Below are positions 6,497 through 14,868 of a DNA stretch of 38,995 nucleotides, one piece after another. Within the stretch, counting starts at the first letter, position 1. Each line of letters starts with the position of its first letter. The translations under genes and the position numbers were made by a program. The notes under the pieces are model-generated. The model did not search any database. It saw only the letters and a program-made list of their open reading frames with translations, and was not told the DNA's origin. Source of the stretch: Clostridia bacterium (GTDB lineage Bacteria > Bacillota > Clostridia > Christensenellales > CAG-138); assembly GCA_017407205.1 (NCBI GenBank), contig JAFQXA010000004.1:1-38995 (forward strand), written 5' to 3'.

Positions 6497-8227
6497 CTAT
6501 TTTACCGTTACGATTTTATAGATGTTCAATACCTCGTCGGCAGTCTTTACAAGCTCATAGCCGTAAACTGTGTCTTCATCACCGTACTGCTCATTCAAGT
6601 ATGTGACGAACATATCAACGCTGTCCGTATCCACAAAATATACATTCTCATTGTCTATAATGTCGGTATAAAGGTTGTCAATACCTGCTTTTGCAAGCAT
6701 CTTGTTATAGCTTGGGTGTGCATAGTATGCAGAGCCGTAGAAAAGGCATTTTTCAAACACGGGGTAGGGAGCTATCGTTATCGGGTCCGAGTATACCGTA
6801 GTATATTTTACGAGCATTTTTGCAGGGAAATTGAGTGCGAAAAATTTATCTTCCGAGGAAAGCACAAATTCGTCAAATTCGGGATACTCCTCTTTATTTT
6901 CAAGTGAAAGCTTCGGTATTGTTACAAAGAGCGAAACCAAAAGGAATACGCAGGATAAAACTGCGGCGAGGGAAGCTGTAAAAGCGGAAGTGCTCTTTTT
7001 CTTTTGCCACTCCCGTTTTTCCAAAAATTGAGTGCAGTACACAAGAAGCACTGTTGCGGCGAACCATATTGATAAAACGGCTCTGTAATTTACTCTGCCG
7101 CCAAGGTAGAGGTAGATATATAAAAGTGCGGCGCCAAGCGTTGTAAATCCAACATATAAAAAGCTTTTCTTTTTATAGATGAGCAGTATGGCAAGTGCTG
7201 CTGCAACATATGCTAAAACGAGTATTCCCTCGGGGTTTAAGCTCAATATGTTATCAACTTCTTTAAAGGCTATGTTTCTTAAAGTGTAGAGAAGGTAAAC
7301 AAGGTTTATTTCCTCTGTGTCATAAATTTTTTGTATTTCTTTGAGCGTTTCAATGCTTGTAAAGCCTTCGTCATCAAAATGCCAATCTCTGAACATTTTT
7401 AAATCATTTTCCGAAATGCCTATTTTTTCGTATTTATCGGGTGCAAGTTCATAAGGCAGGAAAGGATAATCGATTGCTTTTGCACGGGCAGAGTTGAATT
7501 CTTTGTAGTAATCCATGCCCTCACCTGAATAAATTATTTCTTTTGAAACAGTATTCATACCAAATACGAGAATAAACAGGGCAAGAATTAAAGCTATGTT
7601 CTTTATTGAAAGTACTTTTTTTATTGCCCCAAAAAGGCTTTTAAAAAAGGGCTTTTCCGTTTTTGCGAGTATGAGCGCAAGAATGAAAAATCCGAATACT
7701 GCAAGTACCGAATAAAAAATATTGAAGCGATAAAAGCTGCCCAAAAGCACGAGAAGTATTCCCAAAACGGAATAAGAAATATTCTTTTTGCTGTGGTATG
7801 CAAAGAGCATCAAAAGACCGCCTGCCGTCATTAAAATAGCGGCTGTTTTTGTGAAAGTCACGGCAGAGTAAGCATTTATTGCAAAAATGCACTCAAAAAA
7901 AAGTGTGAATAACAGTCCTTTTTTTAAATTGAATGTTTTAAGAAAGATATAGGATATTGTTACAAAAGATACAAAACATAATAAAATTTGAAGCACTATA
8001 AAGGCATTTAACGGATAAATAAGCTTTTGAAGCACTCCCGATAAAGCCTGTATAAAATAATTGCAGAAAGTATAGTCATAGTTTCCGTCTAAAATATTAT
8101 CTGCGAAAAACCAGTCATCCTGAAGCTCATAATGAAACCCTGCGATAAGCGGAACCAAAATGAGGAACGCAAGGTTTATTAAAATTGCCGTAAAGAGTGC
8201 AGAGTGCTTTTTTATGAATTTACTCAT
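6497..8227 (-). CDS. Polytopic membrane protein, GT-C-like (uncharacterised)
   Basis: The 576-residue protein has about 11-12 hydrophobic helices and a soluble C-terminal part after about residue 440. The first helix is followed by an extracytoplasmic loop with DDW (37-39, in ELQDDWFFAD). Acidic residues at this place are typical of GT-C-fold lipid-linked-sugar glycosyltransferases, and an SFYRFN motif lies near residue 165. These hints suggest a transferase or envelope polymer enzyme, but I do not recognise a named family. It stands alone on the minus strand with its own terminator. The start ATG at 8227 follows GGGAGTCATTACAA. Confidence 0.6.
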   Translation of the reverse strand: MSKFIKKHSALFTAILINLAFLILVPLIAGFHYELQDDWFFADNILDGNYDYTFCNYFIQALSGVLQKLIYPLNAFIVLQILLCFVSFVTISYIFLKTFNLKKGLLFTLFFECIFAINAYSAVTFTKTAAILMTAGGLLMLFAYHSKKNISYSVLGILLVLLGSFYRFNIFYSVLAVFGFFILALILAKTEKPFFKSLFGAIKKVLSIKNIALILALFILVFGMNTVSKEIIYSGEGMDYYKEFNSARAKAIDYPFLPYELAPDKYEKIGISENDLKMFRDWHFDDEGFTSIETLKEIQKIYDTEEINLVYLLYTLRNIAFKEVDNILSLNPEGILVLAYVAAALAILLIYKKKSFLYVGFTTLGAALLYIYLYLGGRVNYRAVLSIWFAATVLLVYCTQFLEKREWQKKKSTSAFTASLAAVLSCVFLLVSLFVTIPKLSLENKEEYPEFDEFVLSSEDKFFALNFPAKMLVKYTTVYSDPITIAPYPVFEKCLFYGSAYYAHPSYNKMLAKAGIDNLYTDIIDNENVYFVDTDSVDMFVTYLNEQYGDEDTVYGYELVKTADEVLNIYKIVTVK

Positions 8228-8460
8228 TTGTAATGACTCCCTGTGTTTTTAAACCTATTTTTATAAAATTATATCATGTATAAAGCGTTCTTTTCAACAT
8301 AAGGTCTCGTAATTGACACGAATAAATGAACAAACCGTAAAATATAGTGAAAATGGGCATTTTGGGGGCGTTTGAACCTTGCAAAAGGGGCTTAAAAAAT
8401 GTAGTATAAACTAACATACACAAGTTTTATTGAGTGAGTTTTTGCGAAGGAGGCTTGCAG

Positions 8461-9396
8461 GTGAGCTTATCGCTTGAGTTGAAAAAGTTTATAAATTCCG
8501 AGCACGTGGGCGGTTATGTTGAGATAACCCTGCCTACTGATCCCGAATTGGAGGAAAGCCTTAAAAAACGCAGGGGCGAGCCTTCATTAAGGGGTGGCGA
8601 GCGTGTTAAGGTTCATTATATGGAAGAGGGAAACGGTGAGCCTCTTATTTTGGTGCACACGATAGGTCAGTCGCTCTATACCTGGCGCAATGTGTTTGAG
8701 AATCTGAGCAAGTATTACCGTGTTATAGCTGTTGACCTTTTGGGTCACGGCTATTCGGACAGACCGTATTCCACAAATTATACGATCACTGAGCAGGCTG
8801 ATATGCTTCGCCTTTTCATGGACGCTATGGGTATTGAATCATCGCATTTCATGGCATTTTCAATGGGCAGCGCCTATGTTATGCAGCTTGCATCAACAAA
8901 CCCTGAGCGTATAGGCAGAATAATTCTCATAAGCCCCGGTGGAGTAACAAATGAAATGCCCCTCACTATCCGCTTGATCGACAATCCGATTTTGGGAATA
9001 TTTGCTTGCCGTATGTTTGGCGTAAAAACGGTTGAGAACGTGCTCAGCGATGCATTTTTTGACCTTACAAATATAACTCCCGAGCTTGTGAAGGAGTATT
9101 ATTCGACAATAAGCGATCCCGATGCAAGGCTTGCTTTGAGACTGTCGCTTACGGGCTATGACGATGAAATGCTTATTAAAAAGTTCAGAACCATGAACGC
9201 AGAGGTTCTGATACTTTTGGGCGGCGAGGATAAGTGGCGTCAGCGTGAGTCCGTTGAGGTTTATCACGCGGCACTTAAGAACGCAAGCGTAAGCATAATA
9301 AGGAATGCAGGCCACATGATACAGGAAGAGAAGGCGGACAGGGTTGTGGCTGCAACACTTGAATACATCCCCGTCATAATGCCTGACGCAGAATAA
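8461..9396 (+). CDS. Alpha/beta hydrolase
   Basis: The 311-residue protein has an alpha/beta hydrolase fold. The oxyanion region is LVHTIGQSLYTWRNV, the strand-4 motif is DLLGHGYSDRP and the nucleophile elbow is AFSMGS with serine about residue 134. The acid is probably the aspartate of GGEDKW, and the histidine is in RNAGHMIQEEKAD. The elbow has alanine where the usual GxSxG has its first glycine, so the enzyme may be atypical. The GTG at 8461 is chosen because AGGAGG (8448-8453) lies 7 nt before it; a longer in-frame start at 8434 would put the ribosome binding site inside the gene. A TTGACA at 8313 may mark an upstream promoter. The next gene begins 5 bp after the stop, so the pair is probably co-translated. 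Substrate unknown. Confidence 0.85.
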   Translation: MSLSLELKKFINSEHVGGYVEITLPTDPELEESLKKRRGEPSLRGGERVKVHYMEEGNGEPLILVHTIGQSLYTWRNVFENLSKYYRVIAVDLLGHGYSDRPYSTNYTITEQADMLRLFMDAMGIESSHFMAFSMGSAYVMQLASTNPERIGRIILISPGGVTNEMPLTIRLIDNPILGIFACRMFGVKTVENVLSDAFFDLTNITPELVKEYYSTISDPDARLALRLSLTGYDDEMLIKKFRTMNAEVLILLGGEDKWRQRESVEVYHAALKNASVSIIRNAGHMIQEEKADRVVAATLEYIPVIMPDAE

Positions 9397-9401
9397 AAAT
9401 T

Positions 9402-9956
9402 ATGAAAAATAAGAATGCTTCAAATGTGTCGATACGCAAAATCGCATACTGCGGTTTGTTTATTGCACTTGGCATAACACTTCCGTTCCTTACCGCGATA
9501 CCGCAGGTAGGGAATTCGTTTTTACTTATGCACTTGCCGATATTGGTTTGCGGTATAGTGTGCGGAGGCAAAGCAGCGGGCTTTGCAGGTGCGCTGACGC
9601 CTCTTTTGAGAAGCTTTCTGGTGGGCTTCCCCGTTTTGTATCCCAACGCCGTCGGCATGGCATTTGAGCTTGCAGCCTACGGCTTTGTGATGGGAATTTT
9701 AACGGAGCATTTGCCGAGGCGCCTGCCCTTTTATTATATTTCCCTTATTGCATCAATGCTTACCGGTCGAGCTGTCTGGGGTATAGTTCGATTTTTGATG
9801 CTTTTGATTGACAGTCAGGGCGCACCGTTTGCGCTTTCAATGTTTATAGGCGGAGCATTCACAAACGCAGTTCCGGGTATTATAATACAACTTGCATTTA
9901 TTCCGTTTTTGGCAATGTACCTGAACAAAAAAGCGGATTTGCCGATTAAAAACTGA
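9402..9956 (+). CDS. ECF transporter S component
   Basis: The 184-residue integral membrane protein has about six hydrophobic helices and the features of ECF-type vitamin transporter substrate-binding subunits. These include the N-terminal IRKIAYCGLFIALGITLPFL, the small-residue-rich GIVCGGKAAGFAGALTPLLR and the end segment GAFTNAVPGIIIQLAFIPFL. S components partner with a shared EcfA1A2T energising module, which is not in this window. Substrate specificity cannot be deduced; a pantothenate- or pyrimidine-type vitamin is possible. There is no clear ribosome binding site, consistent with coupling to the hydrolase gene 5 bp upstream. Confidence 0.85.
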   Translation: MKNKNASNVSIRKIAYCGLFIALGITLPFLTAIPQVGNSFLLMHLPILVCGIVCGGKAAGFAGALTPLLRSFLVGFPVLYPNAVGMAFELAAYGFVMGILTEHLPRRLPFYYISLIASMLTGRAVWGIVRFLMLLIDSQGAPFALSMFIGGAFTNAVPGIIIQLAFIPFLAMYLNKKADLPIKN

Positions 9957-9976
9957 ATTGATTATGAGGAAAAACT

Positions 9977-11272
9977 ATGACTTACGGTGATTACAGCATA
10001 AAGGACGGACATCTTTATATTTCGGGCGTAGATTGTGTGTATCTTGCACAGAAGTATTCAACACCCCTCTATGTTATGAGCGAGGATGTTGTGCGCGCAA
10101 ACTGTCGCGAGTTTAAGGGCGCACTTGAAAAGTATTATGATTCCTGCGGTCTTATAACATATGCTTCAAAGGCATTTTGCACAAAGGAAATGTGCAGAAT
10201 AGTAAATAGCGAGGGCTTGGGGCTTGACGCTGTTTCAGGCGGTGAGCTTTATACTGCGCGTGAAGCAGGCTTCCCCATGGAAAAAATCAACTATCACGGC
10301 AATAACAAGACCGATGAAGAGATAAAAATGGGTGTGGATTTTGGTGTCGGCAGATTTATTGCGGACAATGAAACAGAGCTTGAAAAGATCGACAGATATG
10401 CACGCGAAAGCGGCAGGGTGCAGAAAGTCCTGATCCGCGTAACACCGGGCGTTGATGCACACACCCACGATTTTATTAAGACGGGGCAGATTGACTCAAA
10501 GTTCGGCATGGCTATTGAAACAGGCGCTGCCGACAGGATAACAGACTTTGCACTTACACTCAAAAACATAGAGCTTTCGGGGCTTCATTGCCACATCGGT
10601 TCGCAGATTTTTGAAAAGGAACCCTTTGTGGAAACGGCACGCGTCATGCTCGACTATATAAACGCCGTTGAAGAGCGAACGGGCATTGAGTTTGAGGATT
10701 TGGTGCTTGGCGGCGGCTTTGGCATAAAGTATGTTGAGGGCGACGATCCGTTTTCCTATGATGAGATGCTCAAAGAGGTTCTGACATATGTGAAAAAACG
10801 CAGGGAGGATGAGGGCAAAAAGCTTTTGCACTTAGGCTTCGAGCCGGGCAGAGCAATTGCAGGTCCTGCAGGCGTTACGCTTTATACGGTCGGCAATGTC
10901 AAGGAAATTCCCGACATTCGCACATATGTGTCCGTGGACGGCGGCATGACGGACAACCCCCGATATATTCTTTACGGTGCAGACTATACATTCATAGTGG
11001 CAAACCGTGCAGACGAATGTGCGGACAAGCCCTGCACGGTTTGCGGAAAGTGCTGTGAATCGGGCGATATGCTCGGCGAAAACGTAATGCTTTCGGGCAA
11101 TGTAAAAAGCGGTGACATATTGGCTGTTACCTCAACGGGCGCTTACAATTTCTCGATGGCAAGCAATTATAACAGAGTGCCGAGACCGCCCGTGGTTTTC
11201 GTAAAAGACGGGCAGGATTTTCTCGCAGTCAGGCGTGAAACACTTGCGGATTTGTGCGAAAGAGATATATAA
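9977..11272 (+). CDS. lysA: Diaminopimelate decarboxylase
   Basis: The 431-residue PLP enzyme catalyses the last step of lysine biosynthesis, converting meso-diaminopimelate to L-lysine and CO2. The PLP lysine is K65 in ITYASKAFCT; further signatures are HCHIGSQI, the glycine-rich LGGGFGIKY, EPGRAIAGPAG and the substrate-site GKCCESGDML, ending with NYNRVPRPP. Length and motif order are normal for LysA. Extra cysteines occur just before the active-site cysteine (ADKPCTVCGKCC). The ATG at 9977 has GAGG 9 nt upstream and follows the ECF gene by 20 bp, so it is likely in the same transcript. Confidence 0.97.
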   Translation: MTYGDYSIKDGHLYISGVDCVYLAQKYSTPLYVMSEDVVRANCREFKGALEKYYDSCGLITYASKAFCTKEMCRIVNSEGLGLDAVSGGELYTAREAGFPMEKINYHGNNKTDEEIKMGVDFGVGRFIADNETELEKIDRYARESGRVQKVLIRVTPGVDAHTHDFIKTGQIDSKFGMAIETGAADRITDFALTLKNIELSGLHCHIGSQIFEKEPFVETARVMLDYINAVEERTGIEFEDLVLGGGFGIKYVEGDDPFSYDEMLKEVLTYVKKRREDEGKKLLHLGFEPGRAIAGPAGVTLYTVGNVKEIPDIRTYVSVDGGMTDNPRYILYGADYTFIVANRADECADKPCTVCGKCCESGDMLGENVMLSGNVKSGDILAVTSTGAYNFSMASNYNRVPRPPVVFVKDGQDFLAVRRETLADLCERDI

Positions 11273-11350
11273 ATAAACAAATTTTGCATTTGCTGAATAC
11301 TATGTAAGAAAAAAGCATATCATATCGGAAGGGCTTAAAAGGGCTTTTAA

Positions 11351-12424
11351 ATGAAAGAAAGAACCATTATGCTGACAGGCGGCGGAACGGCAGGCCATGT
11401 CACACCCAATATTGCACTCGTGCCAAAGCTGAAAGAAGCAGGCTTTAATATTCATTATGTGGGCACAAAAAACAGCATAGAGGAAAAACTTGTAAAAGAA
11501 TGTGGTGGCATAACCTACCACAGCATATCATCGGGAAAATTAAGGCGTTATTTTTCGCTTAAAAATCTGACCGACCCTTTCCGCGTAGTAAAAGGATTTT
11601 TCGAGGCAAAAAGAATTATAAAAACAGTTAAACCCGACATCGTATTTTCAAAGGGCGGTTTTGTTTCCGTACCCGTAGTAATGGCGGCAAGCGGCAAGGC
11701 ACCCATTGTGACGCACGAGTCAGATTATTCGCCGGGGCTTGCAAACAAGATAAACGCACGCTTTGCCAAAAAAGTCTGCGTAACATTTGAAGATACCTTG
11801 AAATATGTAGGAAAAAAGGGCATCCACACGGGAACGCCCGTGAGAGCCGCTTTGTTTTGCGGAAACAGGGAATTGGGCGCAAAAATAACTGAAATCGGCT
11901 CAGAAAAGCCCGTAGTATTGGTTATGGGCGGAAGCTTAGGTGCAGTCGCGGTAAACGAGGCTGTGCGCGGTGCGCTTGACGGACTTTTGAAAGACTTTAA
12001 TATAATACATCTTTGCGGTAAGGGCAAGGTCGATGAGAGCATAAAGCGAAAGGGCTATGTTCAGTACGAATATGCAAACGAGGAATTGCCCCACTATATG
12101 GCACTGGCGGATATCGTAATTTCACGCTCGGGTGCAAATGCAATATTTGAGTTTCTGGCACTCAAAAAGCCCTCGGTCCTGATTCCGCTTCCCAAAAGCA
12201 CAAGCAGGGGCGACCAAATTTTAAACGCATCGTATTTTGAAAGAAAGGGATTTGCCGTAATGCTTGAACAGGAAACGCTTACGGCTCAAAAGCTTCAGGA
12301 TACGGTCAGAAAGCTTTATGACAACAGGCAGAAATATATAGAGAACATGGAAAAGAGCAATGCTCATAACGGTCTTGAGTCGGTATTTTCGGTAATCATG
12401 GAAACTGTGGGAGAAAAGGCATGA
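11351..12424 (+). CDS. murG: UDP-GlcNAc:lipid I N-acetylglucosaminyltransferase MurG
   Basis: The 357-residue peripheral membrane GT-B enzyme converts lipid I to lipid II in peptidoglycan synthesis. The N-terminal glycine loop is LTGGGTAGHVTPN, the acceptor region FSKGGFVSVPVV and THESDYSPGLANK, the second glycine-rich loop VLVMGGSLGAVAVNE, and the UDP-GlcNAc site SRSGANAIFEFLA with PLPKSTSRGDQILNA. Usually murG lies in the dcw division cluster; here it stands between lysA and an RNA methyltransferase gene, which suggests an extra or relocated copy. It overlaps the methyltransferase start by 4 nt (ATGA). The ribosome binding site is weak (AAGGGCT/AAAGGGC). Confidence 0.95.
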   Translation: MKERTIMLTGGGTAGHVTPNIALVPKLKEAGFNIHYVGTKNSIEEKLVKECGGITYHSISSGKLRRYFSLKNLTDPFRVVKGFFEAKRIIKTVKPDIVFSKGGFVSVPVVMAASGKAPIVTHESDYSPGLANKINARFAKKVCVTFEDTLKYVGKKGIHTGTPVRAALFCGNRELGAKITEIGSEKPVVLVMGGSLGAVAVNEAVRGALDGLLKDFNIIHLCGKGKVDESIKRKGYVQYEYANEELPHYMALADIVISRSGANAIFEFLALKKPSVLIPLPKSTSRGDQILNASYFERKGFAVMLEQETLTAQKLQDTVRKLYDNRQKYIENMEKSNAHNGLESVFSVIMETVGEKA

Positions 12425-13995
12425 AAAAGCTCACAAAGGAAGAAGTAAAGAAGATTTTGGAAGCACCCAACGGCGTTGAGAAGCTTATAAAGGATGCAGA
12501 TTCTGCCTTTGAAGCGGCATGGCAGCTTATGGGTGAGGGAAATGCAGCAGCCGTCGGCTTTCTGTGCAGGGCGGCAGCAAAAAAGCGTATAAGTGATGAA
12601 ATAGAACGCCTTCTGAGCAAGAACGATACCGTTATCTTAATGGCAATGGGCTCTGAGGATGCAAAAATGCGCAAGAACACGGCAAGGCTCATAGGCGCAC
12701 TTAAAAATGACGGCTTTACACCCATGCTAATCGGCGCTTTGGAATATGAGGAAGTTCGCTTTGTAAGGCCGTCTTTATTGCTTGCACTTGGTGCCTGCGG
12801 TGACGATGAAGCGAAAGAATACCTTGATTCCTACGTTGTAGCACTTCCCAAGGACGAAAGCGAAAAGAAGCATTATGAGGAAGAATGTGATGCACTTTTC
12901 AAAGCGCGTGCAAGCCTCATGAAGATAGAAAAGCACGAGTTTTTATCGCTCGATGATGAATATGAAATGGAGCTTCGCTGTCCCGATAAATTAAGCTCGG
13001 CTCTTCAGGACGAGCTTGAAGAAAAGGGCTTTCGTGTCGCAAACAAATTCAGCAATGCAGTCCGCGTAAAGACGAGGGACTATAAGTCTTTATATGAGGC
13101 TCGCTGTTTCTTTGAAGTGCTTTTCCCCATTGCAAACGGCATAAGTGCGGACGAGAGAGTTTTGGCAAAGCATATCCGTGCATTCCTTGAAAAAATGCTC
13201 ATGGCAACGCACAAGGGTACAAATGTTTTTGCCTACCGAATTGAAATAAAGGGCGAAAATGTTGACAGGGGCGAGAAGGCAAAGAAGCTTGCAAAACTCC
13301 TTGACACCACAACAGATAGTGGTAATAAAGACAGCAGAACACTACATCTTGTAAATTCGCCGAGCAATTATGAAATAGAAATCAGAATAGAGCTTCACGG
13401 AAACGGAGCAGCCGACGCTTATCTGAAGCTTTATACATTTGAGGATACTCGCTTTGATTATAGAGTTGGTGCCTTGCCTGCTTCTATGAATGGAGCAACG
13501 GCAGCAGCGGTTTTGAGAATGGCTAAGGAATACCTGAGTGAGAATGCACGAGTATTGGATCCCTGCTGCGGAAGCGGAACGCTTCTTATCGAGCGTGAAA
13601 AGCTCAAGGCGGTTGCAGGAACAACGGGCGTTGATATAGCACACAAGGCGATTGACATAGCACGCGAAAATGCAGGTGCAGCCAAGGCAAAAGCCAAATT
13701 CGTGGTAAATGACTGCTTAAGGTTTGAAGCAAAGCGCAAGTATGACGAGCTTGTATCAAATCTCCCGTTTGGCAACAGAGTCGGCACGCATAAGGACAAT
13801 GAAGCATTGTATAAAGGAATTCTGGACAGGCTCTCCTCATGGGTAAAAAAGGACGGTATTGCAATACTTTATACTATGGAGTTCACGCTTTTGAAAAAGC
13901 TTATAAAAGAGCGACAAAACCTTGAATTGCTCGTCGAAGCAAGGACGGATGCAGGTGGACTGACGCCGATGATATTTGTTCTCCGTGTAAAATAA
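12421..13995 (+). CDS. THUMP-domain RNA methyltransferase with N-terminal HEAT-like repeats
   Basis: The 524-residue protein shows three parts. Residues 1 to about 170 are all-helical with HEAT-like units such as MRKNTARLIGAL and RPSLLLALGACGDDEAKEYL. Residues about 178-360 resemble the ferredoxin-like and THUMP RNA-binding modules (ELRCPDKLSSALQDELEEKG, later YEIEIRIEL). Residues about 370-524 form a class I SAM methyltransferase: motif I is LDPCCGSGTLLIE (about 378-390), motif IV is SNLPFGNRVG (about 446-455). The NLPFG variant is typical of the Trm14/TrmG/RlmL N2-guanine methyltransferases, so the product probably makes N2-methylguanosine in tRNA or rRNA. It overlaps murG by 4 nt and ends just before parS. 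The HEAT part is not usual for the family. Confidence 0.8.
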   Translation: MKKLTKEEVKKILEAPNGVEKLIKDADSAFEAAWQLMGEGNAAAVGFLCRAAAKKRISDEIERLLSKNDTVILMAMGSEDAKMRKNTARLIGALKNDGFTPMLIGALEYEEVRFVRPSLLLALGACGDDEAKEYLDSYVVALPKDESEKKHYEEECDALFKARASLMKIEKHEFLSLDDEYEMELRCPDKLSSALQDELEEKGFRVANKFSNAVRVKTRDYKSLYEARCFFEVLFPIANGISADERVLAKHIRAFLEKMLMATHKGTNVFAYRIEIKGENVDRGEKAKKLAKLLDTTTDSGNKDSRTLHLVNSPSNYEIEIRIELHGNGAADAYLKLYTFEDTRFDYRVGALPASMNGATAAAVLRMAKEYLSENARVLDPCCGSGTLLIEREKLKAVAGTTGVDIAHKAIDIARENAGAAKAKAKFVVNDCLRFEAKRKYDELVSNLPFGNRVGTHKDNEALYKGILDRLSSWVKKDGIAILYTMEFTLLKKLIKERQNLELLVEARTDAGGLTPMIFVLRVK

Positions 13996-13996
13996 A

Positions 13997-14012
13997 TGTT
14001 TCACGTGAAACA
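13997..14012. promoter_or_regulatory. parS: parS centromere site 1
   Basis: The perfect 16-bp palindrome TGTTTCACGTGAAACA equals the conserved bacterial parS sequence. It starts 2 bp after the methyltransferase stop codon and lies 84 bp upstream of parA. ParB (14869-15732) loads here and slides along the DNA as a CTP clamp. Confidence 0.95.
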
Positions 14013-14033
14013 TTGACAAATTAACGAACCGTA

Positions 14034-14062
14034 TTGAATTATAGCCCGTTTCGGGCTATAAT
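14034..14062 (+). promoter_or_regulatory. parAB promoter overlapped by a perfect palindrome
   Basis: TTGAAT (14034-14039) and TATAAT (14057-14062) are 17 bp apart. The spacer and -10 are covered by an 11-bp perfect inverted repeat (ATTATAGCCCG at 14038-14048 with its complement at 14052-14062), with only 3 nt between arms. The T-rich sequence after it would also suit a terminator of the methyltransferase gene. It may be operator, terminator, or both. A TTGACA at 14013 abuts parS and has no matching -10. Confidence 0.65.
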
Positions 14063-14095
14063 ATTTTTATCTGAAAAATTCGGAGGAATTAAATC

Positions 14096-14866
14096 GTGGC
14101 AGCGATTATTGCAATAGCTAATCAAAAAGGTGGCGTCGGCAAAACCACGACCACCGTTAATTTGTCGGCTTGTGTTGCGCGCATGGGCAGAAAAGTGCTT
14201 TGCGTGGATATGGACCCACAGGGCAACGCTACAAGCGGACTCGGAATAGAAAAGAATAAACCCCTGTACTCAGTTTATAATGTGCTTGTAGACAAGGTTC
14301 CAATCAAGGATGCAATAATTACATCCGTAGTCGCAAATTTGCACGTTGTTCCCTCACGCAAGGAACTTGCCGGTGCTGAAATCGAGCTTGTCAGCGTTGT
14401 TTCACGTGAAACAATCTTAAAAGAAGCATTAAAAGAGGTCGAGAACCTTTATGACTATATATTCATAGACTGTCCGCCCTCGCTCGGCTTGCTTACTTTA
14501 AACTCCCTCACGGCAGCACACACATTGCTTTCGCCCATTCAGTGCGAGTATTACGCACTTGAAGGCATTTCCGACCTCATGGGCTCCGTAAAACTTGTAA
14601 GAAACCGCTTAAATCCCACTTTGGATTTTGACGGTGTTGTGCTTACCATGTTCGATTCAAGAACAAATTTGTCGTCCCAGGTGGTTTCCGAGGTCAAGAA
14701 GTTCTTTGGCGAAAGAGTTTACTCAACGCTCATTCCGCGTTCGGTTCGCCTCGGCGAAGCACCGAGCTTCGGTCTGCCCGTTATAATGTATGATCCCCGT
14801 TCAACAGGCGCAAAGGCATATGAAGCCTTGGCAGCAGAGTTTTTAAGTAAAAAGGAAGGAAAATAA
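14096..14866 (+). CDS. parA: Chromosome partitioning ATPase ParA/Soj
   Basis: The 256-residue protein is a ParA-type ATPase that binds the nucleoid as an ATP dimer and is stimulated by ParB to move or separate origins; in Bacillus, Soj also controls DnaA. The deviant Walker A is KGGVGKTTT (11-19, signature K11 and K16), followed by the A' motif CVDMDPQGNATSG and the Walker B region FIDCPPSLGLLTLNSL. Length matches Soj (253 aa in Bacillus). It starts at GTG with CGGAGGAATT upstream. It overlaps parS site 2 internally and is 2 bp from parB. Confidence 0.96.
   Translation: MAAIIAIANQKGGVGKTTTTVNLSACVARMGRKVLCVDMDPQGNATSGLGIEKNKPLYSVYNVLVDKVPIKDAIITSVVANLHVVPSRKELAGAEIELVSVVSRETILKEALKEVENLYDYIFIDCPPSLGLLTLNSLTAAHTLLSPIQCEYYALEGISDLMGSVKLVRNRLNPTLDFDGVVLTMFDSRTNLSSQVVSEVKKFFGERVYSTLIPRSVRLGEAPSFGLPVIMYDPRSTGAKAYEALAAEFLSKKEGK
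14398..14413. promoter_or_regulatory. parS: parS centromere site 2 (inside parA)
   Basis: A second perfect TGTTTCACGTGAAACA lies within the parA coding sequence, where it encodes part of VVSRET. It is 401 bp from site 1. Clustered parS sites next to or within parAB are typical for origin regions. Confidence 0.95.
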
Positions 14867-14868
14867 AC

